From: Nereocystis luetkeana
Taxonomy: Eukaryota; Sar; Phaeophyceae; Laminariales; Laminariaceae
Assembly: GCA_031213475.1 (NCBI GenBank)
Contig: JARUPZ010000034.1
Location: 186,001-250,000 of the forward strand
Direction: 5' to 3'
Length of the DNA stretch: 64,000 nt
A program made the translations under genes and the position numbers. Shown here piece after piece: positions 1-11,239 of this stretch; the first letter of the stretch is position 1; every line of letters starts with the position of its first letter. The notes under the pieces were generated by a model that was not told where the DNA came from, made no database searches, and worked only from the letters and a program-made list of their open reading frames with translations.

Positions 1-99
1 GCCGCTATGGTGTATAGATATTGTACACGCCGCAAGTTATAACGTCGTCGCGCGGTCTCGCTTCGGTTCCAAGCAAAAATCAAGCTTTCGCTCGTGCGA

Positions 100-173
100 C
101 CGTTGTGGTTGTCCCACTTCACAAAACACTCTAATACCGTTGTGGTTGTCCCACTTCACAAAACACTCTAATA
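100..173. repeat. 37-bp tandem duplication
   Basis: A 37-base unit beginning CCGTTGTGGTTGTCCCACTT occurs twice head to tail, at 100-136 and 137-173, with no visible differences. It looks like a recent local duplication. Confidence 0.9.
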
Positions 174-681
174 CCAGCATGCTCTGAAACAGCACCCACA
201 GCACGCGAACGCATACTCCCGGGTCTACCTCGAGCGAAAATATTCGAATATTTGCTTGCCTGCACGCTCGACCCCCCTGGTTCAGTAGACAATGGTCTAC
301 GCACTTGTTTTCCAAATGAAGTTGACAATTGACGCTCATAGTATACCGCGAGCGACGAACATCGGTAGCTGATGCGCACAACAAGCGGCCTACGCCACAG
401 GTCGGTATCTCTCCGCGCCTTGGGCTACGTGACGCAGCGGAACACCCTGATTTTGTGACTCACGCTCGGCGTACTTCTACTACGTAGAGTACTACTGCTA
501 GACGCATGATCCTAAAAGTGTACCAGGTGGACGACTAGGTTCTCCAGCTGGGGTGATGAACATGACTATAGTTTTGAAACGCACGGCGGAGCCTTTTTAT
601 AGTGAGCCGCCGATTGTTTTAGTGAGCCGCCGCCGAAACTAAGAGTATTTTTTCAACATATGAAGGCCCTTCAAGCTTGAC

Positions 682-948
682 TCACGCATTTTTTGAAATA
701 ATCACTGGGGCGTTCGACCGTGCCATCATGAGCAGGGCTAGCGGACCCGGAGACAAGTCGTTTGCGTCACGGCTGACCTCCGAAGGTTTAGTGTAGGGCA
801 TATTCGAAGATTTGGCGAAGCTGATGATCGGACGGTTCGCTTTGTGCCTCGTACCATCAATCGTTATCTCGCCGCGTGATACTGCAAAATAAAATGACAT
901 TGATAGCTCACGCTTAGCATTTGGCGAGCTCTGCCTACCTTCATTCAT
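682..948 (-). CDS. Hypothetical reverse-strand reading frame, 88 residues
   Basis: An open frame of 88 codons with a balanced, protein-like composition (segments such as RGEITIDGTRHKANRP). I recognise no family, signal peptide or membrane segment. There are no neighbouring exons to link it to, so it may be a transposon remnant or chance. It is listed because its composition is less biased than that of other frames nearby. Confidence 0.2.
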   Translation of the reverse strand: MNEGRQSSPNAKRELSMSFYFAVSRGEITIDGTRHKANRPIISFAKSSNMPYTKPSEVSRDANDLSPGPLALLMMARSNAPVIISKNA

Positions 949-1415
949 TAACTAGAGAAGGCCAGTTTTGATCAGGCCTTAGTTGCTAGTTCCTGCTCTT
1001 ACCTACCTGTCTTATGCTTGAAGTGGAGAGGGGATTGGCTGCAAGTAAGCAATTTCAGTCTGCAGCGAGTGCCTCTATCGACCTGTCGTATAAAAAGAAA
1101 ATCGTGGTATCTTCACCCGCTGCTACAAATGTCACAACGTGATCAACTGCTGTGGTGCACGTCTATTTTGGAAGTAGTTTATTTTACTGCTGCTGCTGCG
1201 AGAGAGGGTACTGCTTGTGTGCCGAGCTATTCCACGGACCATCGGAGAGAAAATGAAGCACATCGTTGTCATACAACATAGAGAGTTGTGCTTACGGGCG
1301 TGTCATACCCGTATTAAACTCATCATGCGTAGGTACTCGTTTTTAATCCAAGAAATGCCTCCTACTCCCCCTTACCACAGCGTCAAATGCCTGCAGCAAG
1401 ATATCTTCCGTTCCC

Positions 1416-2662
1416 CTCGCTGCCTTGGCAAGAAATGCTGCGAGGCATGCCCTGTCAGGCTAATAGCGAGTGGGGTAGGTCTTTCTGGCGGGTGTAAGGC
1501 CGGACTCACCCTCAAGGAGTGATACCTTCTTGCTGCTGCCTGTGGCCGCGAGGCTCAGGCGGCAGTAGAGTTGGGTCGTACGTGGTGCGTCAGGCACGGA
1601 GACCTACGATTCGCGCGTCTTTTTTAGGCAGCTGCGGCAGAGCAGCAATGCTCAATCGGGGTGTCCGTGCGCGGAGGCAGGCGCCACCACAGGCCACACT
1701 ACGGCACAGTCTATTGCGCCGGTAGGAGGCTGGATTCGACAACGAGGGAGGAGGGAGACTGAGCGTCGACGTGCGGGGAAGAGACGGATTGACCTCCCCC
1801 TGCGCGAGACGTTTTATTTTTCAGATCAGAACCGCAAGTGCGAGGAGCATTTTGTTTTTCAGGATGACGGAGAAAGGGAATCGGCTGGAAGGGAATGACA
1901 ACGAGTGCACGCGCAAAGGAGCGGGTGGATTGGGCCAAGGCGATGAGGCGGCCATGAAGAGCGGCAGGAAGACGGTGCACGGAGACCCATGATCTGCGCG
2001 CACACTATCATCACGAGAGAAGCAGTCATAGTTTGTTTTTTCCTGGTATTGTTTGTTCACGAGGCAGAATAGTATCTACCGGTACTTGTTATAAACGTCG
2101 TCACTGACTGGTATTTGTAGTTTAACGAGTTGTATACTCTTCATGGGGGATAAACTACGCAGTTATCAGGGACGTGGTATCATAACTGTGCTGCACCTTT
2201 TTGTGTCAGATAACCCAGGAAGAGATGGCGATCGTTGATATTCGTGTGGTAGTAAGGTTCGATTGCTCCTTTTTTCACTGCGTATCCTTTAGTCTTCACT
2301 CTGACAGCACTCCAGATAGCAGGCAGGTGTGTTCCGCTTTCGTTTTCACGACTACCGTGCGTTTCGTACGGTGCAGGCAGCACTTCAGATAGCATCCGCT
2401 GTAGTCAGCAGCCACGAGTTGGTTAGTGGTGGGAACGGGGGTACTCTATGTTATAGTTGAGAGGATATACCCGCGGCCATGTTAGTTCAGTTTGCACATT
2501 GGTTTTAGCTCGTGTGCGCTTTCTTCGTCTCGTGTATTTTGAGGCAGCCGAATTTTCGTTTGTTGTTTGTGTTTCGGATCTTCCTAGGGCTCCAGCACCT
2601 TTGTGTGACCACGGACTCCTCCGTCAGAGAGTTAATGTGAGAACAACAACAAAAACAACAGT
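1416..2662 (+). repeat. Copy 1 of a 1.25-kb retroposon-like unit with an AAC-rich tail
   Basis: This unit recurs at 3842-5171 with only about a dozen substitutions seen by eye. It ends in GAGAACAACAACAAAAACAACA, an (AAC)n-like tail typical of the microsatellite tails of some non-LTR retroposons. No frame in it codes for a recognisable protein. Because copy 2 begins abruptly inside the shared sequence, copy 1 could extend further 5' than the shared part. I did not find target-site duplications around copy 1. Confidence 0.75.
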
Positions 2663-2724
2663 AGCACCGCCCTGACATCAATTCTCAGTTTGTAAAACTG
2701 AGCCTCTAATCTGGTAATTGCATA

Positions 2725-2761
<37 letters not shown>

Positions 2762-3828
2762 GGCTGTCTGTCTGGCTGCCCCCCGTCACAGGACACTCCA
2801 ATCCTCGCGAAATCTGACCCCAAACCGTTCCCAATGTTGACGTGTATGCCGCATGAATCGATAGTCAACACACATACAAGCAGTCTAGGCCAAATTTTGG
2901 ATTCAACGGATCCTGGCGTTTGAGCTACGCGACCCAGCTTCGCCCGGGAAAATCGCTTGTAGACAATCGCTTGTGCCAGAGTCGGTACATGCAGCAAAAT
3001 ATTTCGGAAGTTGGCTAGAATGTATCGATCGTGACAAAAGTGGGATCGCCTTATAGAAGCATGGCTCGCTCGGTGGGATTGGCTAACGGCGTTAATGAGG
3101 TCGTTACCCGCCATTCGCATACAACCGTGCAAGGTCGCTTCTGGTTGCACGGTCTCGGTCCCATGGTGTCTGCGATATTTTCAGTGGCTTTTTTACGGCC
3201 GGTCGCCCTCTGCTTTCAAGTATATCGGAGTAATTATCGAACAGGTGACCACAGCAGCAGCAGCAGCAAAGCAGCAGCCGCACTGTCACGGCGCTTCGGA
3301 AGTCGTTCATGTCGTGCAAAGTCCCAGAGCAATTGCTGCTCGATTGGAAATAATTCTAAGGATGGAAGGCCGCGCACAAAGAGATACTGACGCACGGGCA
3401 CAAAGTTCTTATCGGAAACACACCGTACGCAGCAAACGTCGGAAGGGTTAGGGTGTGTGAAACGCCCAGTATAACCCGTTACCCGTAACCCTAGTCAGGG
3501 GTTAGGCGAAAAACCAACCCACCTATCCCTCCAGACCACCCACATACCCTCAGCAGTGCAGCACCACTGTAATACTGCAGTATATCAGTGCTTCAGCAGT
3601 ATACTAATCCGCCCACAAATCCACCGACGTTCCGATGCTTCCTGCTGTACTAGCACGGCCGATGCTTACGCCACGTTCCGATGTTTCCTGCAGTTGTACT
3701 AGTGGTATTCGTAAGAATTTCTATTTGTAAAGGCCCTCGTCCCCTTCTGATGGTTTCCGTTTGACTGCCCATCTCCTGGCTTATCATCATTGCTATTATG
3801 TGTCTCCTAGGAGTCGTCGCAAACGGGT
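2663..3828. other. Spacer between the two retroposon copies
   Basis: Contains a CTGT-type microsatellite near 2727-2779, a short CAG run near 3250-3272, and a patch at 3445-3510 with several degenerate GGTTA/CCCTAA words. No exon or RNA gene is recognised. Confidence 0.5.
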
Positions 3829-3841
3829 ACCCAGGGCTTCC
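3829..3841. repeat. Left target-site duplication of retroposon copy 2
   Basis: The 13 bases ACCCAGGGCTTCC directly precede copy 2 and recur exactly right after its (AAC)n tail at 5172-5184. Copy 1 is not flanked by this sequence, so the pair marks an insertion rather than a simple tandem duplication. Confidence 0.8.
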
Positions 3842-5134
3842 CCCTCGCTGCCTTGGCAAGAAATGCTGCGAGGCATGCCCTGTCAGGCTAATAGCGAGTG
3901 GGGTAGGTCTTTCTGGCGGGTGTAAGGCCGGACTCACCCTCAAGGAGTGATACCTTCTTGCTGCTGCCTGTGGCCGCGAGACTCAGGCGGCAGTAGAGTT
4001 GGGTCGTACGTGGTGCGTCAGGCACGGAGACCTACGATTCGCGCGTCTTTTTTAGGCAGCTGCGGCAGAGCAGCAATGCTCAATCGGGGTGTCCGTGCGC
4101 GGAGGCAGGCGCCACCACAGGCCACACTACGGCACAGTCTATTGCGCCGGTAGGAGGCTGAATTCGACGACGAGGGAGGAGGGAGACTGAGCGTCGACGT
4201 GCGGGGAAGAGACGGATTGACCTCCTCCTGCGCGAGACGTTTTATTTTTCAGATCAGAACCGCAAGTGCGAGGAGCATTTTGTTTTTCAGGATGACGGAG
4301 AAAGGGAATCGGCTGGAAGGGAATGACAACGAGTGCACGCGCAAAGGAGCGGGTGGATTGGGCCAAGGCGATGAGGCGGCCATGAAGAGCGGCAGGAAGA
4401 CGGTGCACGGAGACCCATGATCTGCGCGCACACTATCATCACGAGAGAAGCAGTCATAGTTTGTTTTTTCCTGGTATTGTTTGTTCACGAGGCAGAATAG
4501 TATCTACCGGTACTTGTTATAAACGTCGTCACTGACTGGTATTTGTAGTTTAACGAGTTGTATACTATTCATGGGGGATAACCTACGCAATTATCAGGGA
4601 CGTGGTATCATAACTGTGCTGCACCTTTTTGTGTCAGATAACCCAGGAAGAGATGGCGATCGTTGATATTCGTGTGGTAGTAAGGTTCGATTGCTCCTTT
4701 TTTCACTGCGTATCCTTTAGTCTTCACTCTGACAGCACTCCAGATAGCAGGCAGGTGTGTTCCGCTTTCGTTTTCACGACTACCGTGCGTTTCGTACGGT
4801 GCAGGAAGCACTTCAGACAGCATCCGCTGTAGTCAGCAGCCACGAGTTGGTTAGTGGTGGGAACGGGGGTACTCTATGTTGTAGTTTTTTTTATTTTTTT
4901 ATTTTTTATCCTCCGACGGATTGGTAAAAATAAAGCTTAAGCTTTATAGTTGAGAGGATATCCCCGCGGCCATGTTAGTTCAGTTTGCACATTGGTTTTA
5001 GCTCGTGTGCGCTTTCTTCGTCTCGTGTATTTTGAGGCAGCCGAATTTTCGTTTGTTGTTTGTGTTTTGGGTCTTCCTAGGGCTCCAGCACCTTTGTGTG
5101 ACCACGGACTCCTCCGTCAGAGAGTTAATGTGAG

Positions 5135-5171
<37 letters not shown>
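3842..5171 (+). mobile_element. Copy 2 of the retroposon-like unit, with (AAC)n tail and 13-bp target-site duplication
   Basis: The sequence is nearly identical to 1416-2662, apart from a 65-base insertion at 4882-4946. It ends in an (AAC)n tail at about 5137-5171 and is bounded by 13-base direct repeats. Tail plus direct repeats are hallmarks of target-primed reverse transcription, so this is most likely a non-autonomous unit, or a 5'-truncated LINE end, moved by a LINE. It carries no recognisable coding domain. The high similarity of the copies indicates recent movement or recent common origin. Confidence 0.75.
4882..4951. mobile_element. Small insertion inside retroposon copy 2
   Basis: Compared with copy 1 (around 2450-2458), copy 2 carries about 65 extra bases. 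They are bracketed by the 5-base repeat TAGTT (4882-4886 and 4947-4951). The insert starts with a T-rich run (an A-rich tail on the reverse strand) and ends in the perfect palindrome TAAAGCTTAAGCTTTA (4931-4946). It may be a tiny retroposed fragment or a miniature transposon. Confidence 0.55.
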
Positions 5172-5172
<1 letters not shown>

Positions 5173-5184
5173 CCCAGGGCTTCC
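5172..5184. repeat. Right target-site duplication of retroposon copy 2
   Basis: ACCCAGGGCTTCC, identical to 3829-3841, sits immediately after the (AAC)n tail. Confidence 0.8.
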
Positions 5185-5510
5185 ATCGTTTTGGCAGCTC
5201 CTGCCTAGGCGTGTGATCATCCCCCGGACGTGCTCAACGGAAGTACTGTGATGAGCAGGCTTGCCGGCCTCGAGATCTTACTATCACGGACACCACCACC
5301 TCGTCCGAGTGCTTCAACGATGGCGTTTACCACTCTGGATGTGCCTTAGCCTCGCAAGCAGAACAGTAGCACAGCAGGGCTGGCTCTTGACCTAGTTCAA
5401 TTGCCAACCCTCGTAATGTAGGCTTTCGCGCGAGAGGCATGCATGGGGTAGTGTGCAGCAGCTCAAGCCATGCGGTACGTCGGGGACAATTTCCCCCCCC
5501 CCGAAAAAAC

Positions 5511-6510
5511 TAGGCTTTTCGCGGGTCATGACCCGACCCGCGGGTCGAGTTACGTGGTGTTCAAAATGTCACGGGTCGGGTCGGGTCGGGTCGGGTCGGG
5601 TCGGGTCGGGTCGGGTCGGGTCGGGTCGGGTCGGGTCGGGTCGGGTCGGGTCGGGTCGGGTCGGGTCGGGTCCGGTCGGGTCGGGTCGGGTCTGGTCGGG
5701 GCAGGTCAGGAAGTGTTCAAAACCTCACGGGTCGGGTTGGGTTGGGTCGGGTCGGTTTGGCTCGGGTCGGGTCGGGTCAGTAAGTGTTCACAACCTCACG
5801 GGGCGGGGCGGGTCGGGTCAAGAGGTTTAAAATGTCGTGGCTCGGGTCAGGTCGGGTCAAGAGTTTCTCAAATCTCACGGGTCGTGTCGGGTCGGGTCAA
5901 GAGGTGATGAAAAACTCACGGGTCGGGTCAAGTCATGACCCGCGAGAAGCGGGTCACTCGCGAGTCGGGCAAGCATGTCCCGCGAGTTGTTTTCAACTGA
6001 CCCGTGGATCGGATCCGCGCATTCGGCTCGCGGATCCGACACTTCAATCACTTCCCGCTCTCTTACCCAAAGGCTTCTCTCGTGCCAATACTCAAATCAT
6101 ACTCCTTCGGTATTGTATTCAAACATTAAAACACCGCCAAATTCATATACGCATGCCCGCATCCATTCATACACATTAGAGCCAGGTCATATATCGCTGT
6201 GGGGCACTAAAATGAACATTATATTGTTTTGAAGTACCGACCCACGGGCCAGATCCGCGAGTCGAACCTTTGGGTCAAGATAACTGGTCTCGCGGGTCAA
6301 GGTTGCCCGACCCGCATGAAACCCACATCTCACGGGTCAAACCGGAGGTGGCGGGTCAGGTCGGGTCGGGTCGGGTCGGGTCAGGAAGTTTTGATATCTC
6401 ACGGGTTGGGTCGGGTCGGGTCAAGTCAACATACCTCAACCTTTTCGCGGGATGAGCTGACCCGACCCGACCCGACCCGTGAGGTTTGACCTGACCCGCG
6501 AAAAGCCCTG
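5511..6510. mobile_element. hAT-like non-autonomous DNA transposon with GGGTC subterminal repeats
   Basis: The left end reads TAGGCTTTTCGCGGGTCA; the reverse complement of the right end reads CAGGGCTTTTCGCGGGTCAG. These are matching terminal inverted repeats of the hAT type (C/TAGGG start). The flanking octamers GAAAAAAC (5503-5510) and GAAAAATA (6511-6518) share their first six bases, consistent with a worn 8-bp hAT target-site duplication. Both subterminal regions consist of GGGTC repeats, forward from 5573 and complementary at 6458-6478. No transposase is encoded. Long frames of Gly-Ser-Gly-Arg type across it are artefacts of the pentamer. Confidence 0.65.
5573..5950. repeat. GGGTC pentamer array
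   Basis: About 20 perfect GGGTC units (5573-5672) are followed by degenerate units mixed with short unique words such as CAAAACCTCACGGGTC, repeated several times to about 5950. A shorter array lies at 6355-6480. Both sit inside the hAT-like element and look like expanded subterminal transposase-binding repeats. Confidence 0.9.
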
Positions 6511-6518
6511 GAAAAATA

Positions 6519-7589
6519 GGAGCCTTCAGGGCGGCAGAACAACTGTAGTAGCGAGCGCGATAGGCTGTGGACGAGTCTGGTGCATCACGATACCAACTAC
6601 ACGAAGCAGAAATGTATGTAAGACGTTACAGGCCTTTTCCGAGCCACAACCAATACCCCATATCCCCTCCCAGTGCGACCACGAGTAGGATCGACAGCCA
6701 GCACGCAGACGCTCAGTATGAGCCAACCCCTTCCTGCTGGGGTGCCATCTGTGCCGGTGCCGACTGGTTTCTCTCGTCACTCCTACCTACTCCAACTGCG
6801 ACTTCTAAAAAAAAGAAACTAACTGAGAACAGCGCTCGAACGCATTTTATCGAGGGCAATAACAGTCATTAATTCGTTTCGAGTACGAGGACATGGCGAT
6901 GGTGATGTTGGCAATGCTGTCTGAGATATGGCATGGTGATGATGGTGCTAGCAATCCTGTACCTAAGATTAGCAATAGCATGGCAATGAAAGGCATTAAA
7001 AGAACTTGATGCACCCACGGTGCCCACTTTAACAAGCCGGTGCAGCAATATTTTGGTGTGATTGTAGATCACACTCCACAGCAGTAGCAGCAGCAGCAGC
7101 AGCAGCAGGAGCAGTGGATTGCCCCACAACGCACGAGCGATACTTTAGAAGATTTATTCATATGGAGTACACGTGCATAGCGATGGCGATGCTAGTCATC
7201 CTGTATACAGGTACCAGGTACAGTGGCAGTAGTACCACTATACAGGTAAAAGGGAATATGCACGACGCAAGCGACAGGTACCTGCATGACGGTAATTACA
7301 TGAAAGGGAGTATGGGCGCCTCAAGGGGCAGGAATAACATAAACATACTTACGTTTATCCTTTTTTAAATCACTTGATTATAAGCACCTGCCTCACGCTC
7401 AGCGAGTCTACCACGTATTTTTGTCGCTTCTACGATCATTGCTTTCTTCGCGTGCTTGCTTCTCGTGCCACACTTTTTTCCCCGGAACAATAGAAAAAAA
7501 TCTCGGAAAAATATAAAGTCGACTTTGTTTTTTCAGCGGTTTGGCAGGCACTCTTTCGCTTTTTTCACCGGCTCGTTGAAATTCTTTTA
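6519..7589. other. Region without a supported gene
   Basis: Contains a CAG run at about 7080-7112 and two related GCGATG/TACCAGGTAC-rich patches (6888-7000 and 7160-7260). I see no exon series. Confidence 0.5.
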
Positions 7590-8413
7590 CACTTTCATTT
7601 TTTATTTTATTTCTCTCTTCTTTCGTTTCGTGTGCGTGTGTGTCGTCGGAGCACGGCAACGCGGGCGGGCCCGGCGCCGTCGCAGGTGTCCGCGGATGCT
7701 GGTGCGTAGAGGGGGGGTTGCAAGGAGCGCGGTCGCCGTTTTCGTGGGTAGGAGTTGTGTGTGCCTCGAGACACAAGGGAAGCACGAATGGGCTCTGTCT
7801 GGCCCCCATCTGAAACACTAGACTGAGTATGTACGAATCCATAAGGGTCGTCCGAGATTGCAAGCTAAGATTCAAGCGGTGCTTACTTTTGCGATCCAAG
7901 CTAAACTATATACAAAGTCGTACGCTGTCTGAGCATCGACATCGTCGAGCTGGCGAACGAGGGTCACCGTGAACACCGGGCTTCACGCGGGGCGGACGAC
8001 TAGGATCACTGTGACAGAGAGGGAGGAGAGTTTTACCCGGACCCAATCGGTGGCGAGGTGGTCGTGGGATGGGCGGGCGGCGTAAAAAGCTGAGAGAGAA
8101 GCTCTGCTGTTCATTTTTCTTCTTTGTTTTACTGGTGCAAGGTGTTCCTAGGCAGACAATTATTACGTGAGAGGGGACGGTGATTTTCTTTCGTTCCAAA
8201 ATTTCCGCTTTCATTTTCGTTGTTTTTGGTGCTGCTGCTTCTGATGTGCCCTGTTGTGCTTTCTCGTTCGTACATACCAGGTACATACAGCATATATATA
8301 GCACAAAAATAAAATAAATACCCTACTTGGGGTATGTAGGGACGTACGGCATGTGACTCCTGGCGTTACCATGTCGCCAGTTTGCAATTACAAGAATAAT
8401 AAAATATATATAT
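7590..8413 (+). repeat. Dispersed 0.8-kb repeat, copy A, ending in (TA)n
   Basis: This matches 14330-15165 in opposite orientation over its whole length with many differences. Shared landmarks include TTGCAAGGAGCGCGGTCGCC, the TCGAGACAC block, GGGCTCTGTCTGGCC, GAGCTGGCGAACG and GTCGCCAGTTTGCAA. Both copies end in a (TA)n run. No protein is recognised. The uniform tail suggests retroposition, but I cannot assign a family. Confidence 0.75.
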
Positions 8414-8790
8414 ATTCAATCATCGCCCTTCCACCCACACTTCGCGTAATTTGATGTACTTTTCCTTCCTGAACGAGCATAGCGGGCGGCGTAGGCCGCC
8501 CGCGGAGCGAAGCGCCTTGTAATACCTATAGTAGTTTACAACAGCTGTATGATACGTATTGAGTACATACAACGATATTTTTCATTTACGGAGAGAGTGT
8601 TGTCACAACAGGTTCTACAACTAACTGTAGCTTCACCGGCGCAACGATTTGTTTTGCGAGCACAACTATATAGGTACGACTGTATAAGGCGCTTCGCTCC
8701 GCGGGCGGCCTACGCCGCCCGCTACGCTCGCTCAGGGAGGAAACGTACATCAAATCACTGTGCGAAGCGGACAGAGGTCCATGATTGAAT
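8414..8790. mobile_element. TA-inserted foldback element (MITE), about 377 bp
   Basis: The ends are inverted repeats of more than 100 bp: ATTCAATCAT... at the left (8414-8530) and the complement at the right (8665-8790). They include the shared block AGCGGGCGGCGTAGGCCGCC and GAGCGAAGCGCCTT. The element sits exactly inside a (TA)n run (8397-8413 and 8793-8806), which is the tail of the dispersed repeat copy A. This implies TA target preference, as in Tc1/mariner-type MITEs. It has no coding capacity. Confidence 0.75.
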
Positions 8791-9058
8791 AGATATATAT
8801 ATATAAATAAACAAAACTAGACATTCGTTTTCTCTGGTCGGTCGACGTGGGGGCGTTTCGGTGGCCTTTCGCAAGATTGTCAACCCTGATCCGCGAGAGC
8901 TTTGTACTATTCGTGAGTGGAGGGACTTTTCGGGAACAGATTCAACAAGACTGCCGTTGATCTCAGCTGCTTTGGCCCGAAGAGACCGGCCAGAAGACGG
9001 CATGCATACTCGTACGATAGGAGACCGATTTGTTTTCTATTTTGTTCCGGAATAGTTT

Positions 9059-9494
9059 CAGGGTGTGTCTTAACCCTCCCAGAGAGCATGGGAACGAGCG
9101 GAACGGAACGAGGCTGCTCTGGTCATTCGTTCCGTTCCTATTTAAAAATACGTGTTTGGGTCCACGCATAATCCTGGGCCTCGCCAGCCGAATCGGCACG
9201 AACGGTATCTTTTGCACATGCCACGACCAATTGGTATCCACATAATCTTCGGTGGTGTCCGTCTACCTCAAATAATCTGCTATTTGTTCCCGTTCGGTCG
9301 GGCCGTTCGGTCCTCCCAAACAAGAAAAAGGGGTGCAACACTTCTTCCTCCTCTTCCTAGATAATATACTGTTTTTCTCGGGCTGCACTGAATCTATTCG
9401 TTTCCCACAACCAATCAACACCAATTCATTCGGCAAATAATATTCCATTCGGCTCGTTCCAATGCTCTCTTGGGGGGGGTCAAGACACACCCTC
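9059..9494. mobile_element. Foldback element with CAGGGTGTGTC ends
   Basis: CAGGGTGTGTCTTAACCC at 9059 and the downstream AGAGAGCATGGGAACGAG are mirrored at 9448-9494 as the reverse complement (GAGGGTGTGTCTTGACCCC, AGAGAGCATTGGAACGAG). The arms are about 45 bp. The interior is rich in GGAACG/CGTTCC words. The CAGGG start hints at hAT affinity, but I see no clear 8-bp target duplication. Confidence 0.6.
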
Positions 9495-9604
9495 AACAGG
9501 ACTACGACGCGGGTCATTGGATTATTTGCGTGCGTGGACACATGTAGACAGCATACGACGCGCGTCACGCTGGTGCTGCCCCTTCGTATACCGCTTGGCC
9601 AGTT

Positions 9605-9740
9605 GGCCTCCTGCTGGCGTAGCTCCTGCTCGTGCTGCTGCTGCTCGTGCCGCTCTTGCTCGTGCCGCTCCTTCTGGTGCTGCTCCTGCTGGTGCTGGTG
9701 GGGCTGTTTTTCCTTTCGCTGCTTCTGTTGGTACCGGGTG
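9605..9740. repeat. Imperfect GCT/CGT trinucleotide tract
   Basis: An irregular run of GCTCCTGCT/CGTGCTGCT-type triplets. It gives long but compositionally meaningless frames (Ala-rich, Cys-rich or Ser-rich depending on frame). Confidence 0.85.
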
Positions 9741-10689
9741 CTCCTCCCGCTAGTGCTGCGCCTGCCTGGTAGATGGCATCGCCTGCTCCTGGTGGTGCTG
9801 CTGGTTCTACAGAGTGGGCTGCACTTTTTCCTGCTGCCGATATTAAAGGTGCTGCCTTCAATACACCTCTGCCTCGCCCTCTTCTGCCGGATTTTGGAAG
9901 CCCATTTCGAACAGAATCCCCCTGTCCAAGTCAGTTCTCAATCCCACTGTAAAGTGCAACCGCTGCATCTCCCAGCTATATGATGGAGACATAACTTTGG
10001 AGGCAAGGTCGATTTTGCGACCTGCGACCACGACCCCTGCCCAGGCAGCGAGATAATCTTGAAGTGGTGTTATGGATCGGGTACAAAGAGTTCATCATGA
10101 GGTCTAGGGTCAGGAGTGAGGCATGATGAGCATGTTTGAAGGATCGTCGTTTACAGTCCGCATCTATCTGATGGAGTAGGATTACAACAACACTTACCTG
10201 TCTTCAATATGTAAATAATAGAGAAAACACAAGACCAACCTCAAGTCTGGCCACGATCCAACCGAGTCGATACGTGCGCCCGCACGTGTTCCAGAGAGGT
10301 AAGGCGTGCTTCTGACGCTAGGGAGAAGGTCTCCCAGGTTTGTAGATGGTAAACTGATTGCTTTGTGCCCAGGTCGATAGCGATGACCAAGGCAACATGT
10401 AGGACCACCGAGAGGAGGACCAGAAGGTACGAGGAGTAGAAGTGGCAATCCACGAATTGGGGGAGGGGCCGTAAATGACGCGGCCCCTGCTGATACACAA
10501 CGCAAGTCATAGTAACTCCTGAAACGGTCCAAAACCGTAACAGTGGCCCAAAGACAGTGAATTATGCGCCAGGCCTATCGACGTCCGCATCGTGTCCTTC
10601 ACGCTCGAGACAGGAGGTGGCGGTGAGTTGGGTTATGTGCTTCTCTGTTGCTGTTGTTGCTGTTGTTGTTGTTGTTTCCTACCTATTTA

Positions 10690-10690
<1 letters not shown>
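9741..10690. other. Region without a firmly supported gene
   Basis: No exon series is recognised. A reverse-strand frame at 10241-10510 contains one hydrophobic segment (YSSYLLVLLSVVLHVALVIA) that could span a membrane. It has no relative I can name, and two other reverse frames overlap it. I would not call it a gene. Confidence 0.45.
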
Positions 10691-10996
<306 letters not shown>

Positions 10997-11239
10997 TTGT
11001 TGAGGTTTTTGCACACTACAATTTTTTGGTTGTATTAATATACGAGAACACGACTTGGTGGCGCAGCCCATTGCTGCTGCTACTGCTGCTGCTGCACCTT
11101 TTTCTGATGTTATTACCCTGGGCGCCTACCGCCCCTGATGCTGCTTTGCTCGTTTCAGGTTGGTTTATGTAGTCGTCGTTCGCGTTGTTGCTGTTGTAGG
11201 GATCTTTGAGTCAGTATCTACTGCCGCTGCTGCTTCTTC

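Larger units (their letters stand above)
1..1415. other. Region without a supported gene
   Basis: Apart from a short tandem duplication (100-173) and an uncertain reverse-strand reading frame (682-948), I see no exon series, RNA gene or recognisable transposon here. The stretch near 600 repeats the word AGTGAGCCGCCG twice. Confidence 0.5.

Noticed and set aside
5453-6489. Long Gly-Ser-Gly-Arg-type reading frames
   Set aside because: They are the three-frame reading of a GGGTC pentamer array and carry no other protein signal.
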